Positions 39,095 through 47,435 of a DNA stretch of 51,416 nt are shown piece after piece; position 1 is the first letter of the stretch; the number at the start of each line of letters is the position of its first letter. Both the position numbers and the translations under genes were made by a program. The notes under the pieces are model-generated. The model was not told where the DNA came from. It did not search any database and saw nothing but the letters and a program-made list of their open reading frames with translations. The DNA comes from Haliea sp. (GTDB lineage Bacteria > Pseudomonadota > Gammaproteobacteria > Pseudomonadales > Halieaceae): positions 1 through 51,416 of the forward strand of contig PKDD01000021.1 of the NCBI GenBank assembly GCA_002862465.1, given 5' to 3'.

Positions 39095-40696
39095 ATGCAG
39101 TCTGTGAGTTCAGAATCGACAGCCGCCGGCGGCACGGGATACCGAGCGCTGCTAATGCTGTTCGTCTCAATTGGGTCTCTAGGTTTCATCTTCACCAATA
39201 GCCTGCTGGAAATGGAGTATCGCTGGTCGTCAATGGAGCAGTACAGCTATGGCTATATGGTCCCCATCGTGGCTCTGTTCCTATTATGGCAAAAAATAGG
39301 TGCAATAAAGGCGATGGATTGGCAGCCAACATGGTGGTCCTTTGGCTTAATGACGCTGGCACTATCAGGCTGGTGTTTGGGTGAACTTAGCTCGCTCTTC
39401 ATTATCGTACACTACAGCTTTTTGTTGGCGGTAATTGCCCTGACGATGGCCGTGACTGGCTGGCGCGGTGCACTACTGTTATGGGCGGCCTTGGTTTACC
39501 TCGTGTTTATGATACCACTCCCCTCGTTTATCTTGAATCAACTTTCTACCGAGCTGCAATTGATATCAACGCAGATCGGTGTTGCCGTTATCCGTTTAAT
39601 GGACATCAGTGTGTTTGCCGAAGGTAATGTTATTGATCTCGGAAATTATCAGCTGCAGGTTGTAGAAGCTTGCAGCGGCCTGAATTATTTATTCCCGTTA
39701 ATGAGCTTTGGCTTTTTAATAGCGGTGCTATATGAGGGTCGCCTCTGGCACCGCTGGCTTATTTTTTTAGCGACAATTCCTATTACGGTTTTAATGAATA
39801 GCCTGCGCATCGGTATCATCGGCGTAACTGTTGAATACTGGGGCATCGAAGCCGCAGAGGGGTTTCTGCATTCATTTGAAGGTTGGTTTGTGTTTATGGC
39901 CTGTCTGGCCCTGCTCACACTATTAATCTGGGCACTTAACATACGTAATACAGATGGCCATAGTGCACTCCACCGAATCAACCTCCTCTATCCATCTCTG
40001 GCGGAAATAAAGCTTGTCTCATCAGGCACACGAGCAACAAACCGCACGCTCATGGCTACCATGATACTGTGCGTCTTGGCGGTCCCTGCGAGTATGACGC
40101 TTGTGACTTCGGAGGAAATCGTCCCTAAACGCGAGCTGTTTTCCCAGTTCCCGCTAATTAAAGGCAATTGGGTTGGCCAAGGCGATATTATTGAAGAGCG
40201 AGTCCTCGACAAATTGCTTCTGTCTGACTATATCTTGGCTGATTACCATCGCTCCGGTGACGTCATGCCGATCAACTTGTACGTGGCCTACTATGGGTCG
40301 CAACGCACTGGCGCTGCCATTCACTCCCCGCGCAGCTGTATCCCTGGTGGCGGGTGGGAGATTACTGACCTGAAGCAGATAGAAGTGTCTAACGCGCTGG
40401 GTATGGAGGGGCTTTTCGTCAACAGGACCATCATTCAACTGGGCGACCAGCGTCAGCTGGTCTATTACTGGTTTCAACAGCGCGGCCGCACGTTCACAAG
40501 TGAATATATGGCCAAGTGGTACCTTTTTCAGGACGGAATCACCATGGCGCGCAGTGACGGCGCATTGGTCCGACTCATTACACCTATCCCCCCGAACGGC
40601 GATGAGGCAGCAGCAGATGAGCGTTTACAAGAGTTTCTACGCGAGTTTCACCCCGAGTTGGCTCGTTTCATTCCAGGCGGAAACGTAGGACTATGA
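39095..40696 (+). CDS. Exosortase fused to an EpsI domain (XrtA/XrtD type)
   Basis: Integral-membrane cysteine protease/transpeptidase that processes PEP-CTERM-type sorting signals. Residues 1-310 have about eight membrane segments and the catalytic triad C193 (EACSGLNYL), R238 (NSLRIG) and H259 (LHSFEGW). Residues about 330-533 are an EpsI domain with GNWVGQGD, AAIHSPRSCIPGGGW and the YYWFQQRGR stretch. The fused layout and the IHSPRSCIPGGGW motif look most like exosortases specific for VPLPA-CTERM signals (XrtD), but XrtA cannot be excluded. It starts directly after the ATPase stop. No protein with a matching C-terminal signal is in the window. Confidence 0.9.
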   Translation: MQSVSSESTAAGGTGYRALLMLFVSIGSLGFIFTNSLLEMEYRWSSMEQYSYGYMVPIVALFLLWQKIGAIKAMDWQPTWWSFGLMTLALSGWCLGELSSLFIIVHYSFLLAVIALTMAVTGWRGALLLWAALVYLVFMIPLPSFILNQLSTELQLISTQIGVAVIRLMDISVFAEGNVIDLGNYQLQVVEACSGLNYLFPLMSFGFLIAVLYEGRLWHRWLIFLATIPITVLMNSLRIGIIGVTVEYWGIEAAEGFLHSFEGWFVFMACLALLTLLIWALNIRNTDGHSALHRINLLYPSLAEIKLVSSGTRATNRTLMATMILCVLAVPASMTLVTSEEIVPKRELFSQFPLIKGNWVGQGDIIEERVLDKLLLSDYILADYHRSGDVMPINLYVAYYGSQRTGAAIHSPRSCIPGGGWEITDLKQIEVSNALGMEGLFVNRTIIQLGDQRQLVYYWFQQRGRTFTSEYMAKWYLFQDGITMARSDGALVRLITPIPPNGDEAAADERLQEFLREFHPELARFIPGGNVGL

Positions 40697-42318
40697 TTCA
40701 GCTTCTATATTTGTATAGTTTTTTCATCGGGCTGCTGTCATCGCTGATATTAATACCGATTTTAGTAAAATATGCGAGCCACCTAGGTTTAGTGGACAAC
40801 CCCGTCGGAAGCTTACGAAAGCTTCATGAAGCTCCGATGCCACGCAGTGGTGGGCTAGGCATTATCATCCCAACAGCCATCGCAACACTCATCATCTTGC
40901 CATGGGACGACGCAGTTTTGAGTTTCCTATTCAGCAGCCTAGTCATTGTCGGCTTTGGACTTATGGATGACGTTATGGAACTCAAGCCTGTTCAAAAGCT
41001 TATCGGCCAGGCATTGGGGGTCTCCCTCGCCATGGTCGGCGGCATGGTCATCAGCACCGTCCCTTTTATAGACAATGCCCCAACCTGGATGGGCTATGCG
41101 CTGACCTTTGTCTTCGTTATGGCTGTTATTAATGGAGTAAATTTTTCTGATGGCATGGACGGACTAGCCGCCGGCACCACACTTATGGCGCTAGTAGTCA
41201 TATTCCTGCTGGCGCTGGACAGCAGTAATGTTCAAGTGGCGATTATTGCTGCGTCCATTTGTGCTGCATTAGTTGGATTTCTCCGCTTCAACACGCATCC
41301 GGCAAGCATTTTTATGGGTGATGCCGGAAGCCAATTTTTAGGTTTTAGTCTGGCTTGGCTAGCTATAACCGTAAGTCAAGCTGAAGCATCAACTCTGACC
41401 CCCTTACTACCATTACTGATTTTAGGTATTCCAGTTATGGACGTCCTACAGGTTATTTGCGTGAGGATCAAAAAGAAACTTCCACTACCCGGCCCTGACA
41501 AAGAGCACTTCCATCACCAGATTGCCAAACTCGGATTAACGCAGGCAGGTGTCGTAGCAACTATCTACATGTTGCAACTCATTCTCCTCTCGGGTGCTTT
41601 CTTGCTAAAAAATGACGCGGACAGTTCAGCGCTCGGTTTCTACTTTTGTTATTTAGTTGGCGTCTTAGGGCTCTTATACTTTGCTCATGTGCAAGGCTGG
41701 AGAATGAGAGGCGCGAACACTTTTGCAGGTCTTAATCGGCGAAACGGGGTATTTAGGCGGCTTAGCTTCTTGCATCCTTATTCAGGAAAATTCTATGGCG
41801 CCGTGACTGCCGTTCTATTGTGCGTATTTGCCTTACTGTCGACTGCAATGCCAAAGGGCTTCATTTACATAGCCTTAATTCTAGCGACTGGCATAGTGTG
41901 TCTCAAAATCGTTGCGAACACCCGATGGACGTTGTTGATCGCCAGAATGTCCACCTATACAGCAACTATATTTTGCGTATACGGCATGACGCTGTCGGTA
42001 ACTCCGGATGCATCGTTCAGCTTTTTTGATCTGTTTCTTGTTATTTTGACTGTGGCATTAGCGATCTCCATCCGCACCACTCGAAAAAAGTATTTCTGGC
42101 TCACCCCGCAAGACTTGCTTGTACTGTTTTTCGTCATATTACTCGCTCCTACATTATCATTAGACCTTGGAGCAAATGTGAACTCCGGAGCCCTTATATT
42201 TAAGACTATTTTGCTACTCTATATCTGCGAATATGTAATCGCCAGAGGCTACGTTGCCCAAAAGCGGCTTACCAATGCAGCGCTGCTTTCACTATTTCTC
42301 CTTTCGGTAAACCTTTGA
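40693..42318 (+). CDS. Polyprenyl-phosphate sugar-1-phosphate transferase (MraY/WecA family) with C-terminal membrane extension
   Basis: Transfers a sugar-1-phosphate (in WecA, GlcNAc-1-P) to undecaprenyl phosphate and so starts the repeat unit. The 541-residue protein has the family motifs: RSGGLGIIIPT, LMDDVMELKPVQKLIGQ (catalytic Asp pair), NFSDGMDGLAAGT, FMGDAGSQFLGF and KEHFHHQIAKLG (the metal-binding HxH). These occupy about the first 350 residues; the last 190 form another set of hydrophobic helices, longer than WecA (about 367). It overlaps the exosortase gene by four bases (ATGA). Confidence 0.92.
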   Translation: MIQLLYLYSFFIGLLSSLILIPILVKYASHLGLVDNPVGSLRKLHEAPMPRSGGLGIIIPTAIATLIILPWDDAVLSFLFSSLVIVGFGLMDDVMELKPVQKLIGQALGVSLAMVGGMVISTVPFIDNAPTWMGYALTFVFVMAVINGVNFSDGMDGLAAGTTLMALVVIFLLALDSSNVQVAIIAASICAALVGFLRFNTHPASIFMGDAGSQFLGFSLAWLAITVSQAEASTLTPLLPLLILGIPVMDVLQVICVRIKKKLPLPGPDKEHFHHQIAKLGLTQAGVVATIYMLQLILLSGAFLLKNDADSSALGFYFCYLVGVLGLLYFAHVQGWRMRGANTFAGLNRRNGVFRRLSFLHPYSGKFYGAVTAVLLCVFALLSTAMPKGFIYIALILATGIVCLKIVANTRWTLLIARMSTYTATIFCVYGMTLSVTPDASFSFFDLFLVILTVALAISIRTTRKKYFWLTPQDLLVLFFVILLAPTLSLDLGANVNSGALIFKTILLLYICEYVIARGYVAQKRLTNAALLSLFLLSVNL

Positions 42319-42357
42319 GCACTTTAATCAGCAATAGCACCCTAAGAGGCCATATCA

Positions 42358-44748
42358 ATGCAGTTTAGATCCTTTGCCCTTATCATACTGACTCAACTTA
42401 CACTTATAGTCTTTCTCGGCGGGTGTTCTTCAAGCGAGGAAGTGCAAGCGGATTATGTCAATCGTGCGCAAGAGCACTATGATGCGGGTGATCTTAAAAA
42501 AGCACGAATAGAAATCAAAAATGTTTTCCAGATTAACCCCAATAACCCTCAGGCTCGCTTCCTATTAGCGCTTATCCATGCAGAGGACGCCAACTGGCGT
42601 GAAGTGGCCAAAAACTTAACGCGCGCGGTAGAGTATGCGCCTAACTTTGTAGATGCGCGTATCAAATTAGGGGGACTTTATTACCGCACTTTTCGACCTG
42701 ATGAACAAATCCTTGAGCAAGCAGATGAGGTGCTGGCTATAGATCCTGGTAATGCAGATGCCCACGCACTGCGAGCCGTTGTATTTAGACGGCAGGGGGA
42801 AGAAACAAACGCTATTAAGGAAGCACAGCTCGCGCTAGATAATGTGCCTGGGCACGTTGGAGCGAGCTCTTCGCTGGCGGCAATCTACACAGATCAGGAC
42901 CCTGAACTCGCACTAAAATACATTGACAACAGTATTGAGATGAACCCCTCGGACAGCATTCCAAAAGAGGTAAAATTGGCGCTTCTATCTAAACAAGAAA
43001 AAACTGACGGCGTCATCGCTGTGTATAGAGAGCTTATTGCTGACAGCCCAGATGACATCGGGTACTACTCTCGCTTGACGCAGTATCTTAGGCTTAATGG
43101 CCGTAACGACGAAGCAGATGCGCTGCTCCGCGCTCTCGCGACCTCTCCTCGCGATAGCCTCGAGTTTAAAATCTGGATAGCCCAAGCTCTGTCACGCGAC
43201 ACGCTGCATGACATGGCGGAAACCACGATCAAAGGATTTATTGTAGATCATCCAGAGGAATATCAGCTGCGTTTTGCGCTAGCGACACTTTATTTGGTAT
43301 CACAACGACCGGCGGATGCCGATGCAATTTATCGAGAAGTTATCGCACTTGATGTGGATGGTGCAGATGCACAAACAGCCCGAGGGAATATTGCTTACCT
43401 TGCATGGGTGTCAGACAAAGATCGCGCCGTCTCAGAGACCATGGTACAAGAGATTCTGACCATAGAGGAGGGCAATGCACTCGCCCTCCAGTTAAGAGCG
43501 AGCTTTAAACTTCTAGACGGTGATAACGTAGGTGCAACATCGGATCTGCGCCTTGCATTAAAATCTGATCCAACGTCGATTGGTACAACTCTTGTACTGG
43601 GAGACGCCTATAGCGTGAGTGGTTCCTTGGATCTTGCCCTCGATGCTTATCGTACTGTCCTTGAGTTGTCACCTAACAACGCAGTTGGAGTGGAAAAAAT
43701 TTCCGCGCTACTGATTAAACAGGGGGACTATACTGCCGCAGACCCGATACTGACCAGCTATCTGGAGCAAGCTCCGAAAGATGTCAATGCCCTTATTTTA
43801 CTAATCGAGTCTTATACCTTACAGGAACGCTGGGATGATGCATTAGCGTCCGCCGCAATCATAACAGGTCTAGAGCAGCACGTGGCACAAGGCACTTACC
43901 TCAAAGGCCGCGTGCTTTTTGCGCAGAAAGAGTATCCAGCTGCAATAGCCGCATTTGAAGAGGTCCTGCAACTTGAGCCAAATGCAGTTGAGGCGCTTTC
44001 GTATCTAGTCAATACTATGCTCCTAACAGGAGAGGTTGTTCTCGCACAAGAATACTTGTCGAAACATATACAAGCATACCCGCTGCAAGACCATGCGCTC
44101 GAACTACAAGGGTCTGTATACCTCCGTTCCGGAAATTTTGATGCCGCGATAGAGAGCTTTCGAGCTGCACTTGCAATAAGTCCTCAACGCTTATCCGCTC
44201 AAGTGGAAATAGGCAAGGCACTTCAAGCGCAGGGTAATATGGTCGGCGCACTTAAAGCATATGACGATGCCCTAGAATTGGAGCCCGATAATATCGGCCT
44301 GTTAAATCTTAAAGCGGGTTTACTCGAAGCAATGAAACGATACCAAGACGCTGTAGATATGTACAACTTAGTATTGACCATCGATGGGGATCAAATAATT
44401 GCGTCCAACAACTTAGCCATGCTTTTAGCAGATCATTTTCCAAGTGACGAAAACTATTCTCGGGCACTTCAACTAACCACTGAGTTTGAAGATACCAATA
44501 TAGCCGTGCTTCTGGATACTCGTGGCTGGATTCACTATAAAATGCAAGATTACGCTAGCGCTAAACGATTGTTAAAACGAGCGGTTGCGGCGGATGGAGA
44601 TCAAAGCGTATTCCGATTCCATTTGGGGATGACATATTACAAACTCGGAGATAAAAAATCTGCCAAAGTGGAATTAGAAAATGCTCTTGCAAACCAAAAA
44701 ACATTTGTAGGCTCTGATGAGGCGTCTAAATTAATTAAAATCCTTTAA
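42358..44748 (+). CDS. PrsT-like TPR repeat lipoprotein of the exopolysaccharide locus
   Basis: A 796-residue lipoprotein with a signal peptide ending in the lipobox LGGC (C23), followed by tandem tetratricopeptide repeats over almost the full length, for example HYDAGDLKKARIEIKNVFQINP and DDALELEPDNIGLLNLKAG in degenerate form. This is the architecture of the PEP-CTERM system TPR protein (TIGR02917, PrsT). TPR lipoproteins in EPS systems act as periplasmic scaffolds for secretion complexes. It starts 39 bases after the transferase gene and is the last gene of the plus-strand operon. Confidence 0.88.
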   Translation: MQFRSFALIILTQLTLIVFLGGCSSSEEVQADYVNRAQEHYDAGDLKKARIEIKNVFQINPNNPQARFLLALIHAEDANWREVAKNLTRAVEYAPNFVDARIKLGGLYYRTFRPDEQILEQADEVLAIDPGNADAHALRAVVFRRQGEETNAIKEAQLALDNVPGHVGASSSLAAIYTDQDPELALKYIDNSIEMNPSDSIPKEVKLALLSKQEKTDGVIAVYRELIADSPDDIGYYSRLTQYLRLNGRNDEADALLRALATSPRDSLEFKIWIAQALSRDTLHDMAETTIKGFIVDHPEEYQLRFALATLYLVSQRPADADAIYREVIALDVDGADAQTARGNIAYLAWVSDKDRAVSETMVQEILTIEEGNALALQLRASFKLLDGDNVGATSDLRLALKSDPTSIGTTLVLGDAYSVSGSLDLALDAYRTVLELSPNNAVGVEKISALLIKQGDYTAADPILTSYLEQAPKDVNALILLIESYTLQERWDDALASAAIITGLEQHVAQGTYLKGRVLFAQKEYPAAIAAFEEVLQLEPNAVEALSYLVNTMLLTGEVVLAQEYLSKHIQAYPLQDHALELQGSVYLRSGNFDAAIESFRAALAISPQRLSAQVEIGKALQAQGNMVGALKAYDDALELEPDNIGLLNLKAGLLEAMKRYQDAVDMYNLVLTIDGDQIIASNNLAMLLADHFPSDENYSRALQLTTEFEDTNIAVLLDTRGWIHYKMQDYASAKRLLKRAVAADGDQSVFRFHLGMTYYKLGDKKSAKVELENALANQKTFVGSDEASKLIKIL

Positions 44749-44843
44749 ATCAGGCGATTGTCTAATTAACGACTGAACCATGATGATATGTTGACATGCC
44801 CCGAGTTCAACTGCACTTTTTGGTATACCGGCGTGTAGAACCG

Positions 44844-46040
44844 CTATAGAAACAAAAGCCTATAAGCCTCTAGCAGTTTTGGTTCTTCGTATTTCCACTC
44901 TAGTTCTTTGAGAATACGATTTCGACCAAAATCACCCATGGTCTTTCTCTTGATCTTATCGTCAAGTAAAGAAAGTATTTTTTCTGCTAAGTCTTCCGTA
45001 TCATTCTTGCGTGCGTAGAGAGATGCCTCTTGGGCTGAAAACCGCCCTTCGCTTAAATCGAACTGCACAATGGGCTTTGCCAGCGCCATATATTCCATGA
45101 TTTTATTCATCGTAGACTTATCGTTCATGTCATTAGCCACGTCAGGATTTACACAGACATCGGCTGTATTGAGCATTTGCAGCATCTGCTGATCTGAAAC
45201 TCGCCCAGTAAATGTAACATAATCGTCAACCTTTAATTCCGTTGCGTAAGCCTGAAGGCTGGCAAGTTCCGTTCCACCTCCTACCAACCCAAAGTGCACA
45301 TCAGTTCGATTCTTTTGCTGTACGATGTATTGCAACGAGCGCAATAAGTAATCAATGCCTTCTTGCTTGCCCATCACGCCAACATAACCCACTAAATATT
45401 TTCGGCCCCGTTTAAGCGCGGGGACTGCTTCGATAATTTTCAAACGATCAAGCTTGGGGCCGCTTCTAACCACGGTTACTTTGTCAGGCTCCATGCCTCC
45501 CCGGTCTATCGCTATTTGTTTGTAAGACTCGTTGGTGGCGATAGACCTATCAGCTGTCCTAAACGTCAGCCTCTCACAAAGTAGCATCAAACGATAAAAC
45601 AAGTCGCGCCGACCAAACTTAGCTTCATAGAGTTCAGGATTAATATCATGGTGATCGAAAAGGAATTTCTTGCGGAAAAAGAGCTTGAAAAATCCGCCGA
45701 CAAGAAAAATTAAATCCGGTGGATTGCAGGCATGGACCGCATCAAAGCCTCTGTTAAACAACACTTTGAATGCCAGATAAAACTCCCAATATAGTGCAAC
45801 ACTGTACTCTAATGCATAACCGAAAGCGCCCTCAGCTTCTGGCGGTAATGGATGCCGATAAATGTGAATCCCATCAAGGTATTCATACTTCTCTTCATAG
45901 CCTTTGCCCATAGGGCAAATAATCGAAACTTGGTAGCCATTTTGATAAAGAGTTGTAGCCTCCTGCCAGACTCGACGGTCGAATGGTGAGGGGAGGTTTT
46001 CAACTATAAAGAGGATTCGCTTACCAGCAGATGCCATCAT
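44844..46040 (-). CDS. GT4 family glycosyltransferase
   Basis: A 398-residue retaining-type glycosyltransferase with the GT-B fold. The N terminus has FIVENLPSPFDRRVWQEA, commonly seen in polysaccharide glycosyltransferases, and the C-terminal domain begins at YLVGYVGVMGKQEGIDYL and contains FTGRVSD and MNKIMEYMALAKPIVQF with the conserved Glu. Signals of membrane association are absent. I use ATG 46040, with GGGGCGG upstream; this overlaps the algD-like stop by 20 bases. It is the last gene of the minus-strand group and converges on the TPR gene; the 95-base gap shows no clear terminator. Confidence 0.88.
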   Translation of the reverse strand: MMASAGKRILFIVENLPSPFDRRVWQEATTLYQNGYQVSIICPMGKGYEEKYEYLDGIHIYRHPLPPEAEGAFGYALEYSVALYWEFYLAFKVLFNRGFDAVHACNPPDLIFLVGGFFKLFFRKKFLFDHHDINPELYEAKFGRRDLFYRLMLLCERLTFRTADRSIATNESYKQIAIDRGGMEPDKVTVVRSGPKLDRLKIIEAVPALKRGRKYLVGYVGVMGKQEGIDYLLRSLQYIVQQKNRTDVHFGLVGGGTELASLQAYATELKVDDYVTFTGRVSDQQMLQMLNTADVCVNPDVANDMNDKSTMNKIMEYMALAKPIVQFDLSEGRFSAQEASLYARKNDTEDLAEKILSLLDDKIKRKTMGDFGRNRILKELEWKYEEPKLLEAYRLLFL

Positions 46041-47334
46041 ACCGCCCCACAATACTGCGATGATTGACTATCCTAACCAAGTCAACAATCACCTGCTCTT
46101 CATTTGTCATAGCTATTATGTTTTTAAATTCGGGCGCGCTGTTACCAATAACGATGGTCTGCCCATGGGAAATGGCCTCTTCGAGCGTATCCACCATCAG
46201 CGAGGAAATATGTGGGATAGCATTAAGGATATAGTCTTTATTGGCGCCTGTCAGTCTTGCGAGGTTTACACTCCTATCATACAGGCAGAGGTCATAGCCC
46301 TTACCGATGAGGCACTCTACGACTTCAACCAGCGGGCTTTCTCGTAGGTCATCGGTCCCTGCCTTAAAACTAAAACCGAGTATCGAAACTTTTTTATTAC
46401 CCTTACCCGTAACCATCGCTACGCCACGATCAATTTGCTTAGCGTTGTTAGCAAGAATGTTCCCAATCAGCGGAAGTTCTAAATCGAGCGACTTCGCTTT
46501 ATAATTTAGCGCCCGCACATCTTTCGGCAGGCATGACCCGCCAAATGCGAAACCTGGCTTCATGTAATACGGTGAGAGGTTAAGCTTCGTATCCTGGCAA
46601 AAAATGTTCATGACATCGTGACCGTCAATGCCAACAGCTTTGCAAAGATTACCAATTTCATTGGCAAAACCGACTTTAACCGCATGCCACACATTGTCAG
46701 TGTATTTCACCATCTCCGCGGTTTCGATATCGGTACGAATGAGTGGCGCGCTCAGTTCACAGTACAACTGTACTAATAACTCGCCGCTTGTTGTGCCAAT
46801 TTCTCCAATAACCGTCTTGGGTGGATTGTAGTAATCATATATCGCTGTCCCCTCACGCAAGAATTCGGGGTTATTGCAAACACCAAAGTTGATTCCTGCC
46901 TTTTTATCTGAAGCCCTTTCAAGAGCTGGGATCACAACGTCACGCATACTGCCGGGTAACATCGTACTGCGGACCACTACGACATGAAAATCATCCTTAT
47001 TTCGCAATACCGAGCCGATGTCTTCACATACTCGCTCTACAAAAGATAAATCTAAGTTGCCATTTGCTTGACTGGGAGTGCCAACAGAAATGAATGAAAC
47101 CGTTGTATTAGTGACTGCGTAGTGCGCATCACTAGTAGCGGCTAATCGCTGACTGTTCACGCCTTCTGTCAGCAGCGGTTCCAGATCCTTTTCGATAATT
47201 GGAGCCAGACCCTGATTAATTAAATCCACCTTGGTAGGGTTAGGATCAACACCGATCACGGTATGCCCGTCACTACTCAAACATGCGGCGGAAACAGCCC
47301 CCACATAGCCCATGCCAAAAATGCTGATGTTCAT
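46021..47334 (-). CDS. algD: GDP-mannose 6-dehydrogenase (AlgD family)
   Basis: Oxidises GDP-mannose to GDP-mannuronate in two NAD-dependent steps. The 437-residue protein begins MNISIFGMGYVGAVSAACLS (Rossmann motif) and has the catalytic Cys at residue 268 (FGGSCLPKD), the same number as in Pseudomonas AlgD, and shares its C-terminal ending GICW, which UDP-glucose dehydrogenases lack. NPEFLRE, VWHAVKV and SFKAGTDDLRESPLV are also typical. The substrate is therefore probably GDP-mannose, supplied through algC. I start at the ATG at 47334; an upstream in-frame alternative adds 12 implausible residues. The downstream glycosyltransferase overlaps it. Confidence 0.9.
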   Translation of the reverse strand: MNISIFGMGYVGAVSAACLSSDGHTVIGVDPNPTKVDLINQGLAPIIEKDLEPLLTEGVNSQRLAATSDAHYAVTNTTVSFISVGTPSQANGNLDLSFVERVCEDIGSVLRNKDDFHVVVVRSTMLPGSMRDVVIPALERASDKKAGINFGVCNNPEFLREGTAIYDYYNPPKTVIGEIGTTSGELLVQLYCELSAPLIRTDIETAEMVKYTDNVWHAVKVGFANEIGNLCKAVGIDGHDVMNIFCQDTKLNLSPYYMKPGFAFGGSCLPKDVRALNYKAKSLDLELPLIGNILANNAKQIDRGVAMVTGKGNKKVSILGFSFKAGTDDLRESPLVEVVECLIGKGYDLCLYDRSVNLARLTGANKDYILNAIPHISSLMVDTLEEAISHGQTIVIGNSAPEFKNIIAMTNEEQVIVDLVRIVNHRSIVGRYDGICW

Positions 47335-47435
47335 ACTGTGGGTGCTACAACTAGAGATGTGTAGACACATACTACTGTGTACATTCCTATCAACGCAATG
47401 TAGTCAGGGGTTATTTTACGCACTCCTCTTTGACG

